This document shows, one piece after another, positions 37,627 through 45,924 of a DNA stretch of 64,000 nt (its first letter is position 1; every line of letters begins with the position of its first letter). The position numbers and the translations under genes are program-made. This DNA comes from PALSA-610 sp038239145 (GTDB lineage Bacteria; Actinomycetota; Acidimicrobiia; IMCC26256; PALSA-610). Where the stretch lies: the NCBI GenBank assembly GCA_038239145.1, contig JBBSFB010000007.1, forward strand, positions 1 through 64,000, given 5' to 3'. Below the pieces are notes generated by a model. It was not told the DNA's origin. It was given only the letters and a program-made list of their open reading frames with translations, and did no database searches.

Positions 37627-38496
37627 ATGACAAGTGCCAAGCTCTGGTACCAGGGCGCGCGGCCGAAGACTCTCGGAGCCGCATTCTCGCCGGTGTTGGT
37701 GGGCACGGCCGCGGGGATGCTCGATGGCCCGATCAACTGGCCGCGCGCCACCGGGGCGGCCGTCGTCGCGCTGTCGCTGCAGGTCGGTGTGAACTTCGCG
37801 AACGACTACTCCGACGGCGTACGCGGGACCGACGCCGAGCGGCGCGGACCTGTGCGGCTCACCGCAACCGGGCTGGCCACACCGAGTGCAGTTCGCAACG
37901 CGGCCGTGTTGTCGTTCGCATCCGCGGCTGTGGTCGGTGCGGTGCTGTCAATTGTCGTGAACCCGTGGTTGTTGCTCGTGGGTGTGGCCGCGATCGCGGC
38001 GGCGGTCACCTACACGGGCGGACCGAAGCCGTACGGCTACATCGGCCTCGGCGAAGTGATGGTGCTCATCTTCTTCGGCTTCGTTGCGACGGTGGGCAGT
38101 GCATACGTGCAGCATGCGAGCTTGCCCGGCGTCGCGTGGGTGGCGGCGCTCACAGCCGGACTCCCCGCGTGTGGGATCTTGCTCGCGAACAACGTGCGCG
38201 ATGTCGACACCGATCGGGTCACGGGCAAGCGCACGCTGGCGGTCCGGATGGGCGCGTCCCGAGCGCGCGGCCTTTACGTGGCGTGTATCGCAGGCGCGAT
38301 GGTCGCCGTTGTCGCGTGCGCCGCCTTCGTTCCTGCCGCGCTGCTCGCCGTGCTCGCGCTTCCGCTCGCAATTGCACCCGTGCGAGCGATGCTGACGCGC
38401 CATGACCCTCCCGGGCTCATCGCGGCGCTCGTCGGCACGGTGCGATTCCAGCTCGCACTCTCCGCGTTGCTCGCGATCGGCCTGTGGGTCGGTTAG
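37627..38496 (+). CDS. menA: 1,4-Dihydroxy-2-naphthoate polyprenyltransferase
   Basis: This 289-residue UbiA-family membrane enzyme attaches the isoprenoid tail to dihydroxynaphthoate. About eight hydrophobic segments are present. The first Asp-rich motif is VNFANDYSDGVRGTD and the second is NNVRDVDTDRVTGKRTLAVR, both involved in Mg-prenyl-diphosphate binding. WYQGARPKTLGAAFSPVLVG at the N-terminus is typical. It sits 10 bases downstream of menB. Its stop overlaps the convergent menH stop by 3 bases. Confidence 0.95.
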   Translation: MTSAKLWYQGARPKTLGAAFSPVLVGTAAGMLDGPINWPRATGAAVVALSLQVGVNFANDYSDGVRGTDAERRGPVRLTATGLATPSAVRNAAVLSFASAAVVGAVLSIVVNPWLLLVGVAAIAAAVTYTGGPKPYGYIGLGEVMVLIFFGFVATVGSAYVQHASLPGVAWVAALTAGLPACGILLANNVRDVDTDRVTGKRTLAVRMGASRARGLYVACIAGAMVAVVACAAFVPAALLAVLALPLAIAPVRAMLTRHDPPGLIAALVGTVRFQLALSALLAIGLWVG

Positions 38497-39230
38497 GCGT
38501 GCCGGGCCGCAAACGAGGCGATGAACCCGCCGAGCACCGCGGGTTGTTCGAGCGGCAGCGCGTGGCCGCCGTCGAGACGGACGTGCACCACGTCGCCTCG
38601 CAACCGCTCCAACAACGAGAGTGCGAGCTTCTCGTACTTGGCGTCTGCCTTCCCTGTGACGAGCGCGACGGGCATCTCGAGCTCGCCCAGACGATTCCAC
38701 ATCGGTTCCATCACTCCCGCCCCGAGGACGCGCAGGCAATGCGCGAGATAGCGCTGCGACAGGCCGCGCCGTTCCCTCAACCCGGGTGCGTCCGGAGGAA
38801 CGGAAGCGAACAACGGTTGGGCCAACCAGCGCTGCAGGAACGCATCGACGCCGTCGCGCTCCACGTTCTCGGCGAGTGTCTCGTCGCTCGCGACCCGTTC
38901 CGCGCGCTTGGCCTCGTCGGCGATGCCCGCGGTCGCGCTGACCAACACGAGCGCCTGCACGAGGTCGGGTCGATCGAGTGCCAGCCGCAGCGTGAGCCGG
39001 CCGCCCATCGAATAGCCGGCGTACACGGCGCGCTTGCCCTGCACGCCGATCGATGTTGCCGTTGCCTCGAACGTCTCCCGTTCGGGAACGTCGAGCGCGA
39101 GCACAGAGCACGACTGGTCGAGGATTTCGCGCACGCCCTGCCACGACGCGGCCGTCTGCGTGAACCCGGGAACGAGCACCACTCTCGGCTCGTCGTGCTC
39201 GGTCGGCGGCACGTTCACGGGCGAGCTCAC
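38493..39230 (-). CDS. menH: 2-Succinyl-6-hydroxy-2,4-cyclohexadiene-1-carboxylate synthase (alpha/beta hydrolase)
   Basis: This 245-residue alpha/beta-hydrolase eliminates pyruvate from SEPHCHC, the product of MenD. The oxyanion region is VLVPGFTQTAASWQGVR. The nucleophile elbow YAGYSMGGRLTLRLAL is strongly MenH-like, as is LSQRYLAHCLRVLGAG. The catalytic His lies in LDGGHALPLEQP near the C-terminus. GTG 39230 is the best start; it is 17 bases from the divergent menD start. Assignment is supported by its location between menA and menD. A generic hydrolase is the only real alternative. Confidence 0.88.
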   Translation of the reverse strand: MSSPVNVPPTEHDEPRVVLVPGFTQTAASWQGVREILDQSCSVLALDVPERETFEATATSIGVQGKRAVYAGYSMGGRLTLRLALDRPDLVQALVLVSATAGIADEAKRAERVASDETLAENVERDGVDAFLQRWLAQPLFASVPPDAPGLRERRGLSQRYLAHCLRVLGAGVMEPMWNRLGELEMPVALVTGKADAKYEKLALSLLERLRGDVVHVRLDGGHALPLEQPAVLGGFIASFAARHA

Positions 39231-39247
39231 CGGGCCAGTCTGGCGCG

Positions 39248-40966
39248 ATGAACGGCCTCGACGTGACGACCTCGTTTGCGACCACACTGGTCGACGAATG
39301 GGTGCGCGACGGCGTGACGGTGGCGATCGTGGCGCCGGGATCTCGGAACACCCCGCTGACACTTGCGCTGATGCGGCAGGAGCGGATGCGCGTCGACGTG
39401 GTGCTCGACGAACGGTCGGCCGGATTCCGAGCCCTCGGCGTCGGCCTTGCGACCGGCCGGCCCGCCATCGTGTGCTGCACGTCGGGCACCGCTGCCGCCA
39501 ATCTGCATCCTGCGGTCGTGGAGGCGCACCACGCCCGTGTCCCGCTCATCGTCTGTACTGCCGACCGGCCTGCGGAGCTGCAAGACGTGGGCGCGGGCCA
39601 GACCATCGACCAGACCCGGCTGTTCGGTGCCGCAGTGCGTTGGTTCCACGATCCGGGCCCGCCCGACGCGGCTGGCGAAGGCCCCGACGCGAACTCGCGG
39701 TGGCGTTCGCTCGCGTGCCGGGCGGTGGCATGCGCATCGGGACCGCCCGCCGGTCCGGTGCACCTCAACGTGCCCTTCCGGGAACCGCTCGTTCCCACCG
39801 GCGAGCCGCTGCTCGAGGCCACGGGTCGGTCCGGGGGCGAGCCGTGGGTACACACGTCGATGTCCCGGCGCGAACCGGCGGCCGCCGACGTCACCCGACT
39901 GGCGACGCTCGTCCGGAACCACCCGCGCGGCCTCGTCGTCGCGGGATGGGGGGCGGCCGCCGACCCCGCCGTCGTCGACCGATTCGCGCGCGCCGCCGGT
40001 TGGCCGGTCGTCGCCGACCCGCTCTCGCAACTGCGAGCGGGAGCACAGGCGATATCCACGTACGAGGGGCTGCTGCGCATCGCCGGCTTCGAACGCGGGT
40101 ACGAACCTCAGCTCGTCGTACGGCTCGGCGCGCCTGTGACGAGCAAGATCGCGAACACGTGGCTCGGCCGGATCCCGACCATCCTCGTGGATCCCGACGA
40201 CGTCTGGCTCGACCCGCAACGAGGGACATGCGAGCGGGTGCGGGCCGACGCCGACGCCGTGCTCGACGCGCTCGCGTCGGCTCTCGGCGCTGAAGACGCT
40301 CCACCAGCCGGCACGGATGCCCGGTGGCTCGACGACTGGCTCGAGGTCGAGCGCAGCGCGCGGCGTGCGATCGACGAGGTCGTGGCGGGCGACGTTGCCT
40401 GCGAAGCCCGGATCGCCCGCGACGTCGCCGCCGGGGTTCCCGCCGGCGGGACTCTTGTGGTTGCATCGAGCCTTCCCGTCCGCGCGCTCGAATGGTGCAT
40501 GGCCCCGCGGTCCGACGTCCGGGTGCTGGCCAACCGCGGCGCGAACGGGATCGACGGTTTCGTGTCGACCGTCGCGGGGATCGCGACCGACTCCGCCCGA
40601 CCCGTCGTCGCGTTGTGCGGAGACCTCTGCTTCCTGCACGACAGCAACGGACTGCTCGGTCATCTGCCGCCCGCGACCTACGTCGTGATCGACAACGAGG
40701 GCGGCGGGATCTTCGGCTACCTACCGCAGACCGACCTCCCGGAGTTCGAGGAGCTGTTCGCGACACCCCAGGGGGTCGATCTGGTCGCGGTGGCCCGATC
40801 GCACGGTGTCGCCGCCGAGCGCGTCGGCATCGGCGCGCTGGCGGAACTGGTCACCCGCGGGGGCGCGCAGGCCCGGGTGCTGGTCGTCGACGTCGATCGG
40901 CGGGCGGCCCGGGACCAGCACTCCCGGATGTGGGCCGCGGTGGCGGCCGCGGTCGCCGGAACGTGA
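39248..40966 (+). CDS. menD: SEPHCHC synthase (ThDP-dependent)
   Basis: This 572-residue enzyme joins 2-oxoglutarate to isochorismate, the first committed step of menaquinone synthesis. The N-terminus has VAIVAPGSRNTPLTLALMRQ and the catalytic Glu in VVLDERSAGFRALGVGLA. ADRPAELQDVGAGQTIDQTR is a MenD signature. The ThDP motif ALCGDLCFLHDSNGLLG lies in the C-terminal domain, followed by VIDNEGGGIFGYLPQ. The length is typical. ATG 39248 is used; the promoter lies in the short gap shared with the divergent menH. Confidence 0.96.
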   Translation: MNGLDVTTSFATTLVDEWVRDGVTVAIVAPGSRNTPLTLALMRQERMRVDVVLDERSAGFRALGVGLATGRPAIVCCTSGTAAANLHPAVVEAHHARVPLIVCTADRPAELQDVGAGQTIDQTRLFGAAVRWFHDPGPPDAAGEGPDANSRWRSLACRAVACASGPPAGPVHLNVPFREPLVPTGEPLLEATGRSGGEPWVHTSMSRREPAAADVTRLATLVRNHPRGLVVAGWGAAADPAVVDRFARAAGWPVVADPLSQLRAGAQAISTYEGLLRIAGFERGYEPQLVVRLGAPVTSKIANTWLGRIPTILVDPDDVWLDPQRGTCERVRADADAVLDALASALGAEDAPPAGTDARWLDDWLEVERSARRAIDEVVAGDVACEARIARDVAAGVPAGGTLVVASSLPVRALEWCMAPRSDVRVLANRGANGIDGFVSTVAGIATDSARPVVALCGDLCFLHDSNGLLGHLPPATYVVIDNEGGGIFGYLPQTDLPEFEELFATPQGVDLVAVARSHGVAAERVGIGALAELVTRGGAQARVLVVDVDRRAARDQHSRMWAAVAAAVAGT

Positions 40967-41012
40967 CCCCTAACATCTTCACAACGGTTTCCCGCGGTCG
41001 AGATAGGTCCTG

Positions 41013-42437
41013 ATGTCGGAGCGTGAGAAATCAGCGCGTGGCGAACCCTGGTCGGCGTTGGCCCGATCGGAGCCGCTCGGTCGAGCACTCGTCTACCTCT
41101 CGCTGGCGACGTCGACGGTCAGCATCTCGGCTCTGTTGTTGCGGGTCGCGTCGCTCACGCCCACGGCGCGCGCGAACCTGATCGCGGTCGCGCTCGGTTC
41201 GTGGGTGTTGTTGGTCGCGTTGGGCTGGGCCCGGGGCTCCTTACCGCTCACGCCCCTGCTGTGTGCCATCGGCATCACGCTCCTTTTCGCGATCGCCACG
41301 CCGTCACACCAGTCGGGCGACGTGAACTCGTACGCCATGTACGGCCGGATCGTCACCGTGCATCACGCCAATCCGTTCTCGTCGTATCCGATGCACTTCG
41401 AAGGCGATCCGATGCGGCCCTTCGTCGGCCAGATCTGGCAGCGCACTCCCGATATCTATGGCCTCGGGTTCACCGTGATCATGGTCGGGATGGCGCCGGT
41501 CATCGGCACGTCGAGCTTCCTCGTGCACTTCTCGTACCAGCTTGTCGCCGCGGCCGCCGTCGTCGCGATGCTGGGGCTGCTGTGGCGGCGTACCCGCAAC
41601 CCGGCCGCGCTCGCGTTCGTCGGTCTGCATCCACTCCTCGCGGTCAGCGTCGTCAACGGTGGCCACCCCGATGCGTTGATGGCGTTGGGCGTGCTCGCGG
41701 GCGTACTGCTCGCGATCGACCGTCGCCCGGTTGGCGCCGGTGTCGCGTTCGCGTTCGCAGCGTCGGTCAACTTCACCGCGCTGGTCGGTGCGTTCGTATT
41801 GTGCGTGTGGGCGTACCGGCGCTGGAACCGGGGCGAGGTCGTGCGGTTCGCCGGGATCGTCGGAGTCTTCGGCGCGGTCCCTTACCTCCTGGCGTCGGGC
41901 TGGTTGCAGAACGCGCACGACCACTCGCAGCTCATCAGCCGGCAGTCGTTCTGGAACGCCGTGTCCACGTTCGTCTCGAACGGTGATCTGATGCGCACGC
42001 TCGCGTCCAACGGCGCGACCTTGATCGCGGGCTCTTTGCTCATCGTTATTGCGATCCGCCACACGTCCAAAGGCACACCCGAGCTCGCAGTCGCCGCCGG
42101 ACTCGCGTCGTTCCTCGTGGCGAGCTCGTGGGTAATGCCGTGGTACGCCTTCACCGCGTTGCCGTTGCTGGCGTTGCGCCGGCCGAACCTGCTGACGTGG
42201 ACCGTCGCGCTCTACTCGTCGTTGGTGCTGCTCGGTGAGCAGTACCCGTCGTTGTCGGCCTCGGCGGTCGGCTCCGTCGGGCACCTGTTCCTGCAGGATC
42301 TCCTGCCGGTGATCGCGCTCGCCTGCTGCGTCGTCGTGATCGTGTTCCGACCGCGGGGCGGGTTGGCCGGAGAGCTCGGTCAGGTGGAGGTCGGCGCGCC
42401 GGTCACGGCCGAACCAAGGCTTGCAGCATCGGCGTGA
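41013..42437 (+). CDS. Polytopic glycosyltransferase, MptA/MptB-like (GT-C fold)
   Basis: This 474-residue membrane protein has about 11-12 hydrophobic segments. After the first three, an extracytoplasmic loop contains SGDVNSYAMYGRIVTVHHAN followed by PFSSYP; the Asp is in the position of the catalytic acidic residue of GT-C polyprenyl-phosphate-mannose mannosyltransferases. LGLHPLLAVSVVNGGHPDAL-like sequence (here VGLHPLLAVSVVNGGHPDA) is also characteristic. It may add mannose to a lipoglycan or glycolipid. It begins 46 bases after menD and could be cotranscribed, but no functional link to menaquinone is obvious. Its 3' end overlaps menF by 35 bases. Confidence 0.75.
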   Translation: MSEREKSARGEPWSALARSEPLGRALVYLSLATSTVSISALLLRVASLTPTARANLIAVALGSWVLLVALGWARGSLPLTPLLCAIGITLLFAIATPSHQSGDVNSYAMYGRIVTVHHANPFSSYPMHFEGDPMRPFVGQIWQRTPDIYGLGFTVIMVGMAPVIGTSSFLVHFSYQLVAAAAVVAMLGLLWRRTRNPAALAFVGLHPLLAVSVVNGGHPDALMALGVLAGVLLAIDRRPVGAGVAFAFAASVNFTALVGAFVLCVWAYRRWNRGEVVRFAGIVGVFGAVPYLLASGWLQNAHDHSQLISRQSFWNAVSTFVSNGDLMRTLASNGATLIAGSLLIVIAIRHTSKGTPELAVAAGLASFLVASSWVMPWYAFTALPLLALRRPNLLTWTVALYSSLVLLGEQYPSLSASAVGSVGHLFLQDLLPVIALACCVVVIVFRPRGGLAGELGQVEVGAPVTAEPRLAASA

Positions 42438-43593
42438 GCTTCTGTTGGGTCTCGGTCCACTCCGCGTCGGGATCCGACCCGGAGACGATTCCGGCCCCGG
42501 CGTGGATCACCGCGTGGGACCCGTCGATCATTCCGCCTCGCAGCGCCACGACGAACTCGCCGTCACCATTGCGGTCGATCCAACCGCACGGGCCCGCGTA
42601 GCGTCCGCGCGGAGTCGGCTCGAGCGCGGCGATCGTCGCCAACGCGAGTTCGCGGGGCGTGCCCGCTACCGCCGGCGTCGGGTGTAGCGCGTCGATGAGA
42701 TCCGCAACCGACGTGGACGCGGCGTCGACGCGAGCTGTGATGGTGGTCGCGAGGTGGCTGACGTCGGCGAGCTCGAGTGCCGACGGACCATCGGCCGTCA
42801 CGTCGGAACCCATGCCGGCGAGGGCTCGCACCACCGCGTCGACGACGAGGTGGTGTTCGTGCGCGTCCTTGGCCGAGCGCGTCAGCGCGTCGGTGTCGGT
42901 GCCCGTTCCCGCGAGCGGTCGGGAGACGACCGACGCGCCGTATTTGCGCACGAGCAGTTCGGGGCTCGCACCCACGTAGCCGCGATCGCCGTAGACGATG
43001 CAGCCGGGCTGGGAGCGACGCAGGTGCGCGAGTATGCCGGCGACGTCGAACGGCCGGTCGGCCTCCACGTGCACCGCCCGGGCCAGCACCGCTTTACGGA
43101 GCGGACCGCGGGCGATGTCATCGAGCGCGGACTCGACCATGGCCCGCCAGCGGTCGTGCGTGGTCGCGGTCGTGACCCGGAACTCCGACGGAGGGTTCAC
43201 CGCCGCGCGCACTCGGGCTTCGACGGCATCCGGTTCACCGATCACGGCGACATCGGTCCGCCAAGCCCGGCCGTGTGCGTCGCGGCCGATGATGCGGGCG
43301 GGCACGACGAGATTCCCGGATCCGGTGAACGGCAACGCACCGAGTGCTCTCGGGCCCGCGGCCGGCGAAACCAGAGCGCCCGCGGTCGAGTACTCGATCG
43401 CAGCGAGGAACGACACCGCGTCGCCGGGTGCGACGACCGCAGCGGTTCCCGAGGCCACGAAGCCGTGACCGCGGTCGAACCACGCGAATCCGTCGGTCGT
43501 GTACCAGTCGAGGAGCTCGACGGGATCGTCGACCGTGATACTGCGCGCGGTGAGGCGGGCGCCCGCGTGCAGGGAGACGTCTGAGGTGGTCAC
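42403..43593 (-). CDS. menF: Isochorismate synthase
   Basis: This 396-residue chorismate-utilising enzyme converts chorismate to isochorismate, the substrate of MenD. The conserved C-terminal domain has GPLRKAVLARAVHVEADRPF, YVGASPELLVRKYGASVVSR, PLAGTG, AKDAHEHHLVVDAVV, LHPTPAVAGTPRELAL, GPCGWIDRNGDGEFVVALRG and AGAGIVSGSDPDAEWTET. Together these cover the Mg and chorismate sites. The N-terminal part is less conserved. GTG 43593 overlaps the menG stop (GTGA), making it the last gene of a merR-menG-menF operon. Salicylate synthase is unlikely, because menD and menG are adjacent. Confidence 0.94.
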   Translation of the reverse strand: MTTSDVSLHAGARLTARSITVDDPVELLDWYTTDGFAWFDRGHGFVASGTAAVVAPGDAVSFLAAIEYSTAGALVSPAAGPRALGALPFTGSGNLVVPARIIGRDAHGRAWRTDVAVIGEPDAVEARVRAAVNPPSEFRVTTATTHDRWRAMVESALDDIARGPLRKAVLARAVHVEADRPFDVAGILAHLRRSQPGCIVYGDRGYVGASPELLVRKYGASVVSRPLAGTGTDTDALTRSAKDAHEHHLVVDAVVRALAGMGSDVTADGPSALELADVSHLATTITARVDAASTSVADLIDALHPTPAVAGTPRELALATIAALEPTPRGRYAGPCGWIDRNGDGEFVVALRGGMIDGSHAVIHAGAGIVSGSDPDAEWTETQQKLTPMLQALVRP

Positions 43594-44297
43594 GCGCGCG
43601 TCCCCGTGATCAGCTGGGCGGCCCCGAAGCCGAGCGTCGACCGACTCACGTCGACGATCCCCGCGTCGACGACGATCCCGAGGAGCTCGGGCAGGGGCGG
43701 GAGGTACGCGGTCGACGCCGGGAGATACCGGTACGCGGCCCGGTCCGATACGAGACCACCGACGAACGGCACGACGTGGCGGAACCAGGCACCGTGGACA
43801 GCGCGGACGAGCGGGCTCGCGGGCTCGGCAACGTCGAGCAGCGCGACCCGGCCTCCGGAACGGACCACTCGCGCGCACTCGGCGAGCACGGGTGCGAGCG
43901 CGGCGAAGTTGCGCAACGCGAAGCCGCACGTGAGGCCGTCGAAGGTCGCGTCGGCGAAGGGAAGCTGCATCGCGTCGGCGCGCAGCAGCGGTGCGACGGT
44001 ACGCGCGGCCCGCAGCATCCCTGCGGAGAAATCGGCGCCGACCGGTTCGTGGCCGGCGGCCGTGAGCGTCCGGCACAGGTCGCCGGTCCCGCACGCGAGG
44101 TCGAGGACTCGCGATCCGGGCGGCAGCGCTAGGGTTTCGACCGCCGTGCGCCGCCACGCAACGTCCATGCGGAAGGTCAGCAAGCGATTCAGTGCGTCGT
44201 ACCGGGGCGCGATGCGGTCGAACATCTCCTCGACGACGCGCGGCTTGTCGTCGAGCGCGGGCAGATCGCTCGTTGCGCCGACCGGTTCCCAGCTCAC
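43590..44297 (-). CDS. menG: Demethylmenaquinone methyltransferase
   Basis: This 235-residue UbiE-type SAM methyltransferase performs the last step of menaquinone synthesis. The family signature VEEMFDRIAPRYDALNRLLT is near residue 22. Motif I is SRVLDLACGTGDLCRTL, followed by GADFSAGMLRAAR and FDGLTCGFALRNFAALAPVL. GYRYLPASTAYLP-like sequence (here AYRYLPASTAYLPPLP) is also typical. The start GTG 44297 overlaps the merR stop, and the stop overlaps the menF start, each by 4 bases. Three genes are therefore tightly coupled. Confidence 0.94.
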   Translation of the reverse strand: MSWEPVGATSDLPALDDKPRVVEEMFDRIAPRYDALNRLLTFRMDVAWRRTAVETLALPPGSRVLDLACGTGDLCRTLTAAGHEPVGADFSAGMLRAARTVAPLLRADAMQLPFADATFDGLTCGFALRNFAALAPVLAECARVVRSGGRVALLDVAEPASPLVRAVHGAWFRHVVPFVGGLVSDRAAYRYLPASTAYLPPLPELLGIVVDAGIVDVSRSTLGFGAAQLITGTRA

Positions 44298-45079
44298 GTC
44301 GGCCAGCTCTCGAGCCGGCTCGCGGCGGCGACGTTGACGGCTGCGAGCTCGATCTCCTCGCCGACCGACTCGAGGTGCTCCTGCGCGACTTCCAGCAGGA
44401 CCCGACGGAAGTGGTGCGCAACGAGGGTCGTGACCGCGGGCAACAGCAGGCGGAACGCCTCGACGAGCCGCTCGGCTTTCTCGTCGTCGGGGAGGTCGGA
44501 CGCCCGCAGTGGCGCGCGCACGTACTGATCGAACAGACCGACCGCGGTCTCCGCGATCTCGCGCGTCTTGTCGTGGTGTTCCTGGGCGAGCGCGAGCAGA
44601 TCGGGGAGCGGGAGCCCCTGCTCGAGCAGCTGCAGCCCTTGTTGCACGACCGCGATGTCGGCGGTGGTGTAGCGCGCCTCGCCGTCATGGACCCGCGCGA
44701 CGAGGAGGTTCTCCCGCACGACGGCTTCGAGCAGCACCACCGGTACCTCCGAGCGTTCCGCGAGCTCGGTGAGCGTGAGGAACTCCTCGGGGGCCTCCGC
44801 GTCGGCGCGGGCGACCGCGGCCGCGAGCGGCGCATCGGTCGGATCGAGGGCGCCGTCGAGGATGCGGCCGATGAGCGCGAGCGTGAGCCCCCGGCTCCGC
44901 AGATCCCGGATCCGGCTCAAGCGTTCCAGGTGGTCGGGGCCGTACCAGCCGACCCGGCCCGAGCGCTCGGGCGGCGGGAGTAGCCGGCGCTTTTGGTAGA
45001 AGCGGACGGTGTCGACGGAGAGGTCGGCTCGGCGGGCGAGGTCTTCCACCCGCCACCGTTCGCTCGGCTCGGTCGTCAC
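44294..45079 (-). CDS. MerR-family transcriptional regulator leading the menG-menF operon
   Basis: This 261-residue protein has an N-terminal MerR winged-helix domain: RVEDLARRADLSVDTVRFYQ, then KRRLLPPPERSGRVGWYG and DHLERLSRIRDLRSRGLTL. A longer helical C-terminal region follows with FLTLTELAERSEVPVVLLEA, which may be a second DNA-binding or dimer unit. No Cys cluster for metal sensing is visible. GTG 45079 is chosen because a TAGAAT -10 ends 7 bases before it, implying a leaderless message; an upstream GTG (45118) would place the start inside the promoter. The regulator is cotranscribed with menG and menF. Its upstream dyad recurs at menE/menB, so it probably controls itself and menaquinone genes (inference). 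Confidence 0.88.
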   Translation of the reverse strand: MTTEPSERWRVEDLARRADLSVDTVRFYQKRRLLPPPERSGRVGWYGPDHLERLSRIRDLRSRGLTLALIGRILDGALDPTDAPLAAAVARADAEAPEEFLTLTELAERSEVPVVLLEAVVRENLLVARVHDGEARYTTADIAVVQQGLQLLEQGLPLPDLLALAQEHHDKTREIAETAVGLFDQYVRAPLRASDLPDDEKAERLVEAFRLLLPAVTTLVAHHFRRVLLEVAQEHLESVGEEIELAAVNVAAASRLESWPT

Positions 45080-45085
45080 GGGACT

Positions 45086-45106
45086 GATTCTAGGAGCGTT
45101 CACTCC
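45086..45106 (-). promoter_or_regulatory. Proposed autoregulatory operator/promoter of the merR-menG-menF operon
   Basis: On the minus strand GGAGTGAACGCTCC (45106-45093) is followed directly by TAGAATC, with TAGAAT at 45092-45087 a good -10. The GTG start at 45079 falls where transcription would begin. The element agrees with 36707-36727 at 19 of 21 positions. No clear -35 is visible, consistent with an activator-dependent MerR-type promoter. Confidence 0.65.
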
Positions 45107-45145
45107 CAAGGTTCTCACCGGCCCCTGCGAGCCCGGGAAAACGGG

Positions 45146-45913
45146 TCAGGTGCTGCGCCAGACAGGGGCGCGCTTCTCTGCGAATGCGGTGGCGCCCTCG
45201 ATCGCGTCGCCACTCTCGAAGATCGGGCCCATCAGCTCGAGCGTCCGGGCCCAGCCCTCGGCCTCGGTCAGCTCGGCCGCCTCCCGCACGAGCTGGCGGG
45301 AAGCCCGGACCGCGGCGGGCGAGTTCTCGCCGATCCGTTCGGCGAGCGCGATGGCTTCGTCGACGACGCGATCCGCGGCCACCACCCGGTTGACGAGACC
45401 GAGCTGCAGGGCTCGGGGCGCGTCGATCGGGTCGCCGGTCATCGCGAGCTCGAGCGCGATCGTGAGCGGGACGCGTTTGGGGAGGCGGATGAGACCGCCG
45501 GCCGCGCCCATCAGACCCCGCTTCACTTCCGGGATGCCGAAGCGCGCCGTCTCCGCGGCGACGACGAGGTCGCACGCGAGGACCATCTCGAAGCCGCCCG
45601 CGAGTGCGGGCCCGTTCACGGCCGCGATCAACGGCTTGGGGAAGTTGCGGGTCACGATGCCGGCGAATCCGCCTTTGCCGCGCGCGATGTCGTTGGCCCT
45701 ACCCGAGGCGACGACCTTGAGGTCGGCGCCCGCGGAGAACACTTCGCCGCGACCGGTCAGCACGACGGCGCGGAGCGCGGTGTCGGCTTCGACCTCGTCG
45801 AGTACGGCGGCCATTGTCTGGCTCACCTCGGGACTCACCGCGTTGCGTGCTTCGGGGCGATTCAACGTGACGAGCGCGATCGGTCCGCGCCGTTCCAGTT
45901 CCACCACTGCCAT
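45146..45913 (-). CDS. Enoyl-CoA hydratase/isomerase (crotonase)
   Basis: This 255-residue crotonase hydrates enoyl-CoA or catalyses a related reaction. The CoA-binding region has LNRPEARNAVSPEV and the oxyanion-hole FSAGADLKVVASG. The two catalytic glutamates of true hydratases are present, in LAGGFEMVLACDLVVAA and FGIPEVKRGLMGAAGG. The C-terminus reads EGATAFAEKRAPVWRST. The start ATG 45913 is 11 bases after the stop of the MFS gene, so it is the third gene of an ECH-MFS-ECH operon. Probable role in fatty-acid or aliphatic acid breakdown. Confidence 0.9.
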   Translation of the reverse strand: MAVVELERRGPIALVTLNRPEARNAVSPEVSQTMAAVLDEVEADTALRAVVLTGRGEVFSAGADLKVVASGRANDIARGKGGFAGIVTRNFPKPLIAAVNGPALAGGFEMVLACDLVVAAETARFGIPEVKRGLMGAAGGLIRLPKRVPLTIALELAMTGDPIDAPRALQLGLVNRVVAADRVVDEAIALAERIGENSPAAVRASRQLVREAAELTEAEGWARTLELMGPIFESGDAIEGATAFAEKRAPVWRST

Positions 45914-45924
45914 GGCATTCGACC

